Shown here piece by piece: positions 23,053 through 29,073 of a stretch of DNA of 29,104 bases. The DNA lies in contig JADMIH010000034.1 in NCBI GenBank assembly GCA_015478675.1, positions 1 to 29,104 on the forward strand, written 5' to 3'. The notes under the pieces were generated by a model, which did no database searches, was not told the origin of the DNA, and saw only the letters and a program-made list of their open reading frames with translations. Numbering within the stretch: the first letter of the stretch is position 1; each line of letters begins with the position of its first letter. The stretch is from Chloroflexota bacterium (GTDB lineage Bacteria; Chloroflexota; Chloroflexia; QHBQ01; JADMIH01). Position numbers and translations under genes: made by a program.

Positions 23053-24450
23053 TCACGGCTCCCGCTTTACCTCATCGTACGCCTTCAACCACGCCTCTAT
23101 CTCGCGGTCTGCGCCTGCGTTATCTCTGAGGCGGTAGTCGTCTACACGCCGCATGATTTCGCTTTGCACCTCTCTGGGGCAAGGTATTCTACTGAAGATG
23201 AACTCGGTGGCCTCACCCGGTGTTTTAAGCACTACATTGCCGAAGTTGAAGAGATTCGCCAATGGGCCGGGCACAACATAAGTCACGTCTGTGATGCGGG
23301 TGATAAGTGTCTCCTTAGACTGCTCGCGCAGGCCGAAAGGCAGTCGCTCTATGTCGTAGACGCGCTCATGGTCGAGCATATAGGTGTCGTTACGCCAGTC
23401 TTCCCAGTTCCATAGCGCCCAGACCAGGCAGAGGGGCGTCAGAAGCAGCACAATCCAGACAGCTATCCCCGTCAGAGGGTTCGCTGCCTCCGGCGAAGAG
23501 ATAGTTGCTAGCACAAGGAGCGCGACAATCGCCAGTAGATAGACCAGTACAGGCCACAGGAGGCCACGTACCAGGAAAATCCAGTGTTTGTGCCAGGTAA
23601 CGGTGCCCTGTCCCCTTTGCGCTGAGAATGGGAAGAGACGATTGAAGCTTCCATAGCCTGAAACGTAGGTGCTTGCACCGGGTTGCGCGCCGGTGGCAGC
23701 GACATGTATCCGGCCTTCGCCGCCTGGCGTGAGCGCAGCAACACCGCCTTGCAAGATGCCGCGTAAAGCCACTTTGCGGCGATCTTCGGGTGGGGGCATG
23801 TGTGCTTTGAGGGCTTGCTGTTGTGCGAATATGGCTTCCCGCATCACACGTGGGTGGGGCAGGTTATTATACTCAAGCATGCCTATGCCTGCCGTGTCCA
23901 CCTTGAGGTTGCCGAAGTCAAGGCCGATGCCAATCGAGTTGGGGTAATCGGCGGTAACGTTCTGAACCTTCTGGAGCGGGGCTTCGCGCCGCGACTCGTG
24001 CAGGAACAGCTTCTTCTCCATGATAATGAGCCGCCTGGTGGTGAGGGCAATCCAATCATCGCTCCAGTCAAGCAATATATAAGCCCCAATCAGCAAAGTG
24101 AGCGCCGCAAAGCCGAAATAGAAGAGCCACAGCACTACAGGAAGCCATGCTGGCACACCGCCACCAGGCGCGTAAGGATCAGGGTTCAAGCCCCCGATGA
24201 AAGGGATAGCAAAAGGGATAGTTGCCACCCACAGGGCAAGTACAAGTATGGGCCAGACCAGCCCGCGCAGCAAAATCAGCCAGTGCTGGCGCTGCAATAT
24301 AACCACAACTTCACCCTCTCGAAGATCAGGTATAAAGCGGCTGAGCGCCGGGTTGCGCCGGGGCAAGCGAGGGCGGGCACCGTTAGCAAGCCGAGCAACA
24401 GAGCCCCCCGGTAGTGGTACTCCCCCAGGCTGTGACCTGCGCTCACGCAT
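23053..24450 (-). CDS. Tandem bacterial PH-domain (bPH2 / DUF304) membrane protein
   Basis: This 465-residue protein is made of two related halves. Each half has two membrane helices followed by a bacterial PH-like domain, the layout of YdbS/YdbT-type proteins. The helix starts match (HWLILLRGLVWPILV against HWIFLVRGLLWPVLV), and so do the PH cores (YPNSIGIGLDFGNLKVDTAG against VPGPLANLFNFGNVVLKTPG). The PH domains lie near residues 130-205 and 365-445. Such proteins sit in the membrane and their PH folds may bind lipid or protein partners, though the function is poorly known. The ATG at 24450 is chosen because GGAGG lies nine bases before it; the longer form from 24507 would overlap the -10 box of a good promoter. 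The stop is 18 bases before the 896-residue gene, so this is likely the first gene of the ABC operon. Confidence 0.85.
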   Translation of the reverse strand: MRERRSQPGGVPLPGGSVARLANGARPRLPRRNPALSRFIPDLREGEVVVILQRQHWLILLRGLVWPILVLALWVATIPFAIPFIGGLNPDPYAPGGGVPAWLPVVLWLFYFGFAALTLLIGAYILLDWSDDWIALTTRRLIIMEKKLFLHESRREAPLQKVQNVTADYPNSIGIGLDFGNLKVDTAGIGMLEYNNLPHPRVMREAIFAQQQALKAHMPPPEDRRKVALRGILQGGVAALTPGGEGRIHVAATGAQPGASTYVSGYGSFNRLFPFSAQRGQGTVTWHKHWIFLVRGLLWPVLVYLLAIVALLVLATISSPEAANPLTGIAVWIVLLLTPLCLVWALWNWEDWRNDTYMLDHERVYDIERLPFGLREQSKETLITRITDVTYVVPGPLANLFNFGNVVLKTPGEATEFIFSRIPCPREVQSEIMRRVDDYRLRDNAGADREIEAWLKAYDEVKREP

Positions 24451-24505
24451 AAAAGCTATCCTCCGCATCACGATGCAAACCACTCGCAGAAGGTTCGGCA
24501 AGGCC

Positions 24506-24535
24506 ATCTTACACCACCCTACAGAGGGTCGTCAA
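24506..24535 (-). promoter_or_regulatory. Sigma-70-like promoter for the bPH/ABC operon
   Basis: On the minus strand TTGACG (24530-24535) and TAAGAT (24506-24511) are separated by 18 bases. Transcription would start near 24499, about 50 bases before the ATG at 24450. The site argues against translation from the ATG at 24507, which lies inside the -10 box. Confidence 0.55.
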
Positions 24536-24659
24536 CAGAAAGCGAGAGTGAGCATGGCGGACGCAACTGAATCTCTGGCGGCCCAGCCACATTGTTAACG
24601 GTGATTGGGGCGATTACAATCGTGTGGTGAACTCATAAGGGGTAATCCCGCTGATTTCG

Positions 24660-24665
24660 TATAAT
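24660..24665 (+). promoter_or_regulatory. -10 box TATAAT for the zinc-ribbon gene
   Basis: TATAAT ends directly before one ATG (24666) and six bases before a second (24672). Transcription starting six to seven bases after the -10 box would begin at or next to the second ATG, which makes the mRNA leaderless. There is no clear -35 hexamer and no Shine-Dalgarno site. Confidence 0.55.
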
Positions 24666-24671
24666 ATGAGT

Positions 24672-25127
24672 ATGGACGTAGACTCTGTCAGGATAGCTTG
24701 CCCGGCGTGTGGATCGCGGCTTACGATCATGCCACGTGTGCAGTATGTGGCCTGCCGGCATTGCGGGAGCGAGTACCTTGTGCAGAGGCAGGGCAACACC
24801 CTGGGCCTGGAGCCTTTCGCGGAAGAGCAGCACGAGATAAGCAAGCAAATCTCGGCTGTGGAGAAGACCCAGGGCGAGGGGTGCAGCAACGTCTTCTTCT
24901 GGGCCTTTCTGATAATAGGCATCTTCTTCTGCGGTATCGGCTTTCTCAGCCGCACCTTTTTCCAGAATAACAACATCCCTCTTGTAGTTGGCTGGGCTAT
25001 CTCGTTGCTTTCGCTGACAATAGCCTCAGGCGTGCTACTGCGCTTTCTCAACACGCAGCGAGCGGAGCGCCTCAAGCTGGAAGCGAAGCAAGCCAGGCTG
25101 CACGCCGAGGATAGCGAAGAGAGCTAG
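24672..25127 (+). CDS. Small zinc-ribbon membrane protein
   Basis: This 151-residue protein is the only plus-strand gene in the window. The N-terminus has a zinc-ribbon pattern with C10, C13, C28 and C31 (CPAC ... CRHC), each second cysteine followed by GS. A charged linker of about 40 residues follows, then two membrane helices near 72-92 and 102-125 and a charged helical tail. The domain order suggests that the zinc ribbon and tail are both cytoplasmic. The start at 24672 is chosen because the TATAAT box at 24660-24665 would place transcription start there; an in-frame ATG two codons earlier (24666) lies within the promoter spacing. It is divergent from the bPH gene and convergent with the PLP enzyme gene. 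I do not recognise a family beyond the zinc ribbon, and its role is unknown. Confidence 0.75.
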   Translation: MDVDSVRIACPACGSRLTIMPRVQYVACRHCGSEYLVQRQGNTLGLEPFAEEQHEISKQISAVEKTQGEGCSNVFFWAFLIIGIFFCGIGFLSRTFFQNNNIPLVVGWAISLLSLTIASGVLLRFLNTQRAERLKLEAKQARLHAEDSEES

Positions 25128-25188
25128 ATGAGGCAAAACAAGCCCCTTCGCCCTTCTTTTAGCGGCAAAGGAGCAAGCGAGCCGCAGG

Positions 25189-26361
25189 CTAACCCATCGC
25201 CGCCGCCAGATCCCTTATGAGGTCGTTGCTGTCCTCGATGCCAACACTGAGGCGTATCAGATTGTCGGGCACCTGCAAAGGAGAGTTCGCTACGCTGGCG
25301 TGGGTCATCACACCTGGGTGCTCTATCAGCGATTCCACACCACCAAGGCTCTCCGCGAGAGCGAATAGCCTGGTGCCTTGCACGATTCTCTCGGCCTCCG
25401 GCATGCCCCCTTTCACGTCAAAAGAGATCATCCCGCCGAAGCAGCGCATCTGTCTCCCCGCAAGCTCATGCTGCGGGTGCGATGCAAGGCCAGGGTAGCG
25501 CACCTTCTCAACGATCGGGTGCTGCTCAAGGAAGCGCGCTATCTTGAGAGCGTTCGACTCGTGAGCGCGCATCCTGACGCCAAGGGTCTTTACCCCACGC
25601 AACACCAGAAAGCAGTCCATAGGTCCAGGCACAGCTCCCACAGCGTTTTGCAAAAACTTCAGCTTCTCGTAAATAGCATCGTCCGAGGTCAGCACGATGC
25701 CGCCTACCGCGTCGCTATGCCCACCCAGGTACTTGGTCGTGCTATGCACCACAATATCAGCCCCCAGGGTGAGGGGCTGCTGGCCGTATGGCGAGGCAAA
25801 AGTGTTATCCACGATCACCCGCGCCCCCGCTTCTTTCGCGATAGCCGAGACAGCCGCTATGTCAACTAGCTTCATCAGCGGGTTGGAGGGGGTCTCCACC
25901 CAAACAGCTTTGGTGTTGCTCTTAATCTCTTTGCGAACCGAATTGGGGTCGGTCATATCTATGTAAGAGAACTTCATGCCGTAGTCGGCAAGCACCCGCT
26001 CGAAGAGGCGATACGTGCCGCCATACACGTCGTTTGAGACGATGATGTGGTCGCCAGGAGAGAAGAGATACATGAGCGTGGTCTCAGCGCCCATACCCGA
26101 AGCGAATGCAAGGCCGTACTTCGCCTCTTCGAGCGAAGCCACACACTCTTCAAGGGCAGTGCGGGTAGGATTGCCGGTACGCGAATACTCGTATCCTTTG
26201 TGGCGACCCAGGGCTTGCTGCACATAAGTAGAGGTCTGGTACACTGGTGTTATAACCGAGCCTGTTGTGGGGTCAGGCTCTTGTCCGGCGTGTATAGCGC
26301 GGGTCTCGAAGCCATAGCGAGCTTCGGCAGGCTCGCTCTTTTGCGAGGCACTATCTGTCAT
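25189..26361 (-). CDS. Cys/Met metabolism PLP-dependent enzyme (cystathionine gamma-synthase/lyase family)
   Basis: This is a 390-residue fold-type I PLP enzyme of the trans-sulfuration family. It has FETRAIHAGQEPDPTTG at the start, YSRTGNPTR near residues 59-67, where Tyr and Arg contact the cofactor phosphate of the partner subunit, VIVDNTFASP with the aspartate that binds the pyridine nitrogen, and HSTTKYLGGHSD with the cofactor lysine K210. The late segment SLGGVESLIEHPGVMTHAS is also typical. It could be cystathionine gamma-synthase, gamma-lyase or a related lyase; sequence inspection does not separate these. The ATG at 26361 is preferred because GAGGAG lies about six bases before it; ATG 26364 is adjacent, and an in-frame start at 26406 has no such site. 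It seems unrelated to the glycan genes and is probably a stand-alone unit. Confidence 0.92.
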   Translation of the reverse strand: MTDSASQKSEPAEARYGFETRAIHAGQEPDPTTGSVITPVYQTSTYVQQALGRHKGYEYSRTGNPTRTALEECVASLEEAKYGLAFASGMGAETTLMYLFSPGDHIIVSNDVYGGTYRLFERVLADYGMKFSYIDMTDPNSVRKEIKSNTKAVWVETPSNPLMKLVDIAAVSAIAKEAGARVIVDNTFASPYGQQPLTLGADIVVHSTTKYLGGHSDAVGGIVLTSDDAIYEKLKFLQNAVGAVPGPMDCFLVLRGVKTLGVRMRAHESNALKIARFLEQHPIVEKVRYPGLASHPQHELAGRQMRCFGGMISFDVKGGMPEAERIVQGTRLFALAESLGGVESLIEHPGVMTHASVANSPLQVPDNLIRLSVGIEDSNDLIRDLAAAMG

Positions 26362-26459
26362 CATCGACTCCTCATTTGTGTAGGTAAGCAAGTTGTGAAC
26401 GGCCAAGAGCGATAGGAAAGTAAAGTAAGGAAAGAAGCGGCTAATAGTGTAGGGGATCA

Positions 26460-26488
26460 GAATGCTGCATCTATAATCCCTTACGCAG
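26460..26488. repeat. Dispersed repeat R3 (minus orientation)
   Basis: On the minus strand this reads GCGTAAGGGATTATAG, then ATGCAGCATTCT. It aligns without gaps to the copy at 28668-28695 (GCATGAGGGATTATGG, then ATGCTCCATCTT) with about 21 of 28 bases the same. It sits upstream of the PLP enzyme gene, between it and the DUF5680 gene, and may overlap that gene's promoter. Confidence 0.45.
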
Positions 26489-26505
26489 CAGGCGGTGCGA
26501 TTTAC

Positions 26506-27021
26506 TTACCGGATGAAGCCACCTACATACCACAGATGGTAGACCAGAGCGTTGCGGTACTTTATTGTCTCTTCGCCGAAGAACTCAGCGAGGTGGCCCA
26601 GGGGGTGGTTAATATACTCAAAGCCGTAATACTCGTAGTTGAGGGGGCCGCGAAACGGCAGTTCCTCAGTTACCTGGGCAAGAGCGGCACGCAATACTGC
26701 GTAGATCCATTGGGCTTGCAAGTCCCACATGTAATGGGTAACCAGACCGCCATTGTAGCCCATGCCCCACACGGGCTTGTTATCGAAATGTACCGTCTCT
26801 TGCCCGGAGAAGCGCTCAATCCCAAAGTAGGTGTTCCGGTAGCTGTAGAGGCCGCGAGAGTACTCAAGCTGGATCACACCAGGCATAAAACTCTGCATCG
26901 CCGCCACACCAGGAGCGGGTTGAGCGTTGCGTTTCGCCTCTACCAGGAAGGAGCTGAAAGCCACCGTGTCCAGAGGCATAGTATGCATATCATCTGCCGG
27001 TATGTTGTTGATCGCTGCCAA
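26506..27021 (-). CDS. DUF5680 domain protein
   Basis: This 171-residue protein matches DUF5680, a domain often found at the end of small transcription regulators. Typical features are YSRGLYSYRNTYFGIERFSGQE (residues 54-75), KPVWGMGYNGG (82-92), a middle helix with YAVLRAALAQV, and the end IKYRNALVYHLWYVGGFI. No helix-turn-helix domain precedes it, so it is the free-standing form. The start is TTG at 27021: AGGGAG lies about eight bases before it, a strong ribosome site, whereas the first in-frame ATG (26988) has none. A TATAAT box sits about 78 bases upstream. Its function is not known. Confidence 0.8.
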   Translation of the reverse strand: MAAINNIPADDMHTMPLDTVAFSSFLVEAKRNAQPAPGVAAMQSFMPGVIQLEYSRGLYSYRNTYFGIERFSGQETVHFDNKPVWGMGYNGGLVTHYMWDLQAQWIYAVLRAALAQVTEELPFRGPLNYEYYGFEYINHPLGHLAEFFGEETIKYRNALVYHLWYVGGFIR

Positions 27022-27098
27022 TAATTTTACTCCCTGAATCAGAGCCTGGAAAGTGAAATCTCATCCCTGACACACCTTACCCCGGTGCCCTATGTTAC

Positions 27099-27104
27099 AT
27101 TATA
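27099..27104 (-). promoter_or_regulatory. -10 box TATAAT upstream of the DUF5680 gene
   Basis: The minus strand reads TATAAT 78 bases before the TTG start at 27021. No good -35 hexamer is found at the right distance, and any -35 would lie inside the end of the GT87-like gene. The call rests on the -10 box alone. Confidence 0.4.
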
Positions 27105-27112
27105 CACTCACC

Positions 27113-28495
27113 TTATGCAACAGACGACCTGGGCACCCTGGGCACATATTGTTTCCAATTGAGGGGCGTCACCCAGCAAACTGCCAGCAGTGTGGCCGAC
27201 TGAACCACCACCAGGTATTCCTTATCCACTACACTTTGCACCGGCAGTATCAGCCAGGGAAGGAGCGCAAGCCATGCATAGATAGCTAACCTCAGTTTTT
27301 TGCTGTTCAATCCCTCAGCCGTCAAAGGGTGACTGTTCGGCAAGCCTGCCGCCGCGAGCAGGACAAGCGCAGGCATCAAGAGCAGCGTATGCTCGTAGCC
27401 GAGCATGTAAGGGCTAATAACGCTGTTCATGCATAGGGTGAGAGGTAGACTGAGGGGCACAGGTGAATCGCTACCCTTCAAGTCGCGCCACCAACGCAGA
27501 AGCAAAATGGCTACGCCCAGCAGACTCAAGCCAAGCGCGATAATGCTCCAGGGCATTGAGGTGCCGAGCGCTTGATAGCTAAGACCCCAGACGGATGCAG
27601 ACACCTCCATCTGGCTTGAGGCCTGGCCCCCAACTACAACTCCAAGCCAATCACCGAGCGAAGTTCTATAAAAGAGGACCGGAACCAGGAGAAGTAGAGT
27701 GAGCGAAACCACAGCCGAGACCGGTATGACCCATCGCCGGCGACTAATAGCCCAAAGCCCCAGCAACACGACCACCAGGCCAACTGACTGCGGCTTGGTT
27801 GCCAGCAGCGCCATTGATATGCCAACCAGCGCGTCCAGTAGCGTCCTGCGCCGCCCACTCAGCTTATCCGAATGAATGAGCCACCCCCAAATCGCAGCGA
27901 TAAGGCCAAGTTCCATGATCGCAAACTGCCCAAGAAAGAGGGTTTGCACGCTTGCCCTGTAGATAATCGCCAGGAGAATGGTCAACCCAACCGCCCCGAT
28001 TGCTACAGGGCGCAAGGAGCGAAACAGGGGGTTAGACGTTCGCAGGAGAGCGCCCACACTCCACACCAGAAGGAGCACACTCGACGCCCGCCAGAGCGCC
28101 GTGGCGAAAGTAAGAGGCATAGCTGCCAGGGGAGCAAATAAGAGCGCCAGCCACGTCGGGTATATGAAATGAAAGTTACGCCCGCTGTTGAATATTGGAA
28201 AGCCCGCGCTATAGCTGCCCAGCGCCGCGTGCGCCTGCGCCAGAGATGGGTTGTAAGGGTTCACCCCGTTGAGTACCAGCCGGGAAGGGAGCCACACATT
28301 CTGCGTGAAGTCATTTTGCACACCGGTGGCCGAAGTCCACTGCAAAGAAACAGACAACACTACCAGAAACCCTGCAATCCAAAGCGGGGCACGTAGCGCC
28401 GGGCTGAACGAAGCATGGCGCTGCGTGCCACCTTTCGAGGCTACATCGTGACCCTGAACAGCTACTTCTAAACCCAAAGCGCTATCCGACAACAT
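27113..28495 (-). CDS. GT87-like (DUF2029) membrane glycosyltransferase
   Basis: This membrane protein of 460 residues has about ten to twelve helices and the GT87/DUF2029 signature: QNDFTQNVWLPSRLVLNG (60-77) with the catalytic aspartate D62, then NPYNP (79-83), and FIYPTWLALLFAPLAA in the second outer segment. Characterised GT87 members are mannosyltransferases that use polyprenyl-phosphate-mannose in mycobacteria; here the sugar is unknown. The donor could be supplied by the GT2 enzyme at 8871-9884, but that is inference. AGGAG lies three bases before the ATG at 28495, a short distance; a TTG in the next codon would be better placed. A promoter lies about 80 bases upstream. Confidence 0.83.
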   Translation of the reverse strand: MLSDSALGLEVAVQGHDVASKGGTQRHASFSPALRAPLWIAGFLVVLSVSLQWTSATGVQNDFTQNVWLPSRLVLNGVNPYNPSLAQAHAALGSYSAGFPIFNSGRNFHFIYPTWLALLFAPLAAMPLTFATALWRASSVLLLVWSVGALLRTSNPLFRSLRPVAIGAVGLTILLAIIYRASVQTLFLGQFAIMELGLIAAIWGWLIHSDKLSGRRRTLLDALVGISMALLATKPQSVGLVVVLLGLWAISRRRWVIPVSAVVSLTLLLLVPVLFYRTSLGDWLGVVVGGQASSQMEVSASVWGLSYQALGTSMPWSIIALGLSLLGVAILLLRWWRDLKGSDSPVPLSLPLTLCMNSVISPYMLGYEHTLLLMPALVLLAAAGLPNSHPLTAEGLNSKKLRLAIYAWLALLPWLILPVQSVVDKEYLVVVQSATLLAVCWVTPLNWKQYVPRVPRSSVA

Positions 28496-28572
28496 CTACT
28501 CCTGTACCGAACGCCCTGAAGCTAAAGTCCTCACAGGCGCACGCTGGGCAAACCCCCTTGCGCCATTAAGCT

Positions 28573-28602
28573 ACTATAAGCCCCTATTAAGTGGCTTGTA
28601 AA
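28573..28602 (-). promoter_or_regulatory. Sigma-70-like promoter for the GT87-like gene
   Basis: On the minus strand TTTACA (28597-28602) and TATAGT (28573-28578) are separated by 18 bases. Transcription would start near 28566, leaving a leader of about 70 bases before the ATG at 28495. Confidence 0.5.
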
Positions 28603-28654
28603 TGCCCCATTTGGCACAGACCGACCCGCCCAAAAGTGGTATAAACGCCTAAAA

Positions 28655-28696
28655 CGTGAGACGTGAAGCATGAGGGATTATGGATGCTCCATCTTT
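28655..28696. repeat. Dispersed repeat R2
   Basis: The plus strand reads CGTGAGACGTGAAGCATG, then AGGGATTATGG, then ATGCTCCATCTTT. It shares GTGAAGC, TGAGGGATTA and the TGCTCC/CCATCTT end with R1 at 22892, and GGGATTATNGATGC with R3 at 26460. It lies in noncoding DNA about 160 bases before the GT87-like gene. Confidence 0.5.
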
Positions 28697-28741
28697 AGCC
28701 GCACTCCTTGCACATTACTCATTACTCATCACCTTTTGCGT

Positions 28742-28778
28742 GTCACGCGTAAGCATTCAGAATAGGGGCTTGAGGGGC
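28742..28778. repeat. Direct repeat, copy 1 (GTCACGCGTAAGC element)
   Basis: The element begins GTCACGCGTAAGCATTCAG and goes on with a G-rich part that includes AGGGGC. A second copy with a few changes lies at 28910-28946 in the same direction. Each copy is followed, 23 to 26 bases later on average, by a hairpin repeat, so the two form part of a larger repeated unit. Confidence 0.6.
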
Positions 28779-28791
28779 CTGGCCAGGCCCC
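28774..28791. repeat. Perfect 18-bp palindrome
   Basis: GGGGCCTGGCCAGGCCCC is its own reverse complement over all 18 bases. It lies between direct repeat copy 1 and hairpin copy 1. It has no T run after it, so it is not a typical terminator; a dimer-binding site or part of the repeat unit are both possible. Confidence 0.7.
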
Positions 28792-28801
28792 TGTACACTC
28801 A

Positions 28802-28857
28802 CCAGGAGTAAAGCCCCCTCTCCCCTTGTGGGAGAGGGGCATGGGGTGAGGGCAGTT
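28802..28857. repeat. Hairpin repeat, copy 1
   Basis: CCCCTCTCCC (28815-28824) pairs perfectly with GGGAGAGGGG (28830-28839) across a five-base loop. The hairpin is flanked by CCAGGAGTAAAG on the left and GGGTGAGGGCAGTTGG on the right. This type of GC-rich repeat is common between genes in many bacterial genomes. Confidence 0.75.
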
Positions 28858-28909
28858 GGCGCACAGTTACATCTTGAACTTGGTTCTACCCAGAATCTGA
28901 ACAGTTACC

Positions 28910-28946
28910 GTCACGCGTAAGCGTTCAGAGTTGGGGTGTAGGGGCG
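28910..28946. repeat. Direct repeat, copy 2 (GTCACGCGTAAGC element)
   Basis: The copy begins GTCACGCGTAAGCGTTCAG and continues with TTGGGG and AGGGGCG. It matches copy 1 at 28742-28778 in the same direction with a few changes. Confidence 0.6.
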
Positions 28947-28947
28947 T

Positions 28948-29004
28948 CCCTCCCCTCACCCCCCAACCCCCTCTCCCACAAGGGGAGAGGGGGCTTTACT
29001 CCTG
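28948..29004. repeat. Hairpin repeat, copy 2 (inverted)
   Basis: CCCCCTCTCCC (28967-28977) pairs with GGGAGAGGGGG (28983-28993). The whole copy is the reverse complement of copy 1, including the CTTTACTCCTGG flank, so copies 1 and 2 form a large inverted pair around 90 bases of DNA. Confidence 0.75.
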
Positions 29005-29020
29005 GCTCTTTCCAAGAAGA

Positions 29021-29073
29021 AAGCCCCCTCTCCCTTCATGGGAGAGGGGGTTGGGGGGTGAGGGTAGTTGGGG
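29021..29073. repeat. Hairpin repeat, copy 3
   Basis: CCCCCTCTCCC (29024-29034) pairs with GGGAGAGGGGG (29040-29050) across the loop TTCAT. It has the same direction as copy 1 and ends in GGGTGAGGGTAGTTGG. The loop differs from that of copies 1 and 2 while the stem is kept, which suggests that the pairing is what is preserved. Confidence 0.75.

Noticed and set aside
23800..24414. Plus-strand frame of 204 codons
   Set aside because: It is antisense to the bPH2 gene, which has clear domain and duplication signals. The frame has no ribosome site or recognisable motif.
24614..25075. Minus-strand frame of 153 codons opposite the zinc-ribbon gene
   Set aside because: The plus-strand frame has the four-cysteine pattern, two membrane helices and a TATAAT box at its start. 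The opposite frame has none of these.
25160..25186. Possible bidirectional terminator between the zinc-ribbon and PLP enzyme genes
   Set aside because: GCGGC and GCCGC can pair, but the loop is about 14 bases, the stem is only five pairs with a bulge beyond it, and there is no T run on either strand.
26536..27024. Plus-strand frame of 162 codons
   Set aside because: It is fully antisense to the DUF5680 gene, which matches a known family and has a good ribosome site.
28742..29073. CRISPR array
   Set aside because: The repeats are few, differ in orientation and spacing, and have strong self-pairing stems. There are no regular unique spacers and no cas genes.
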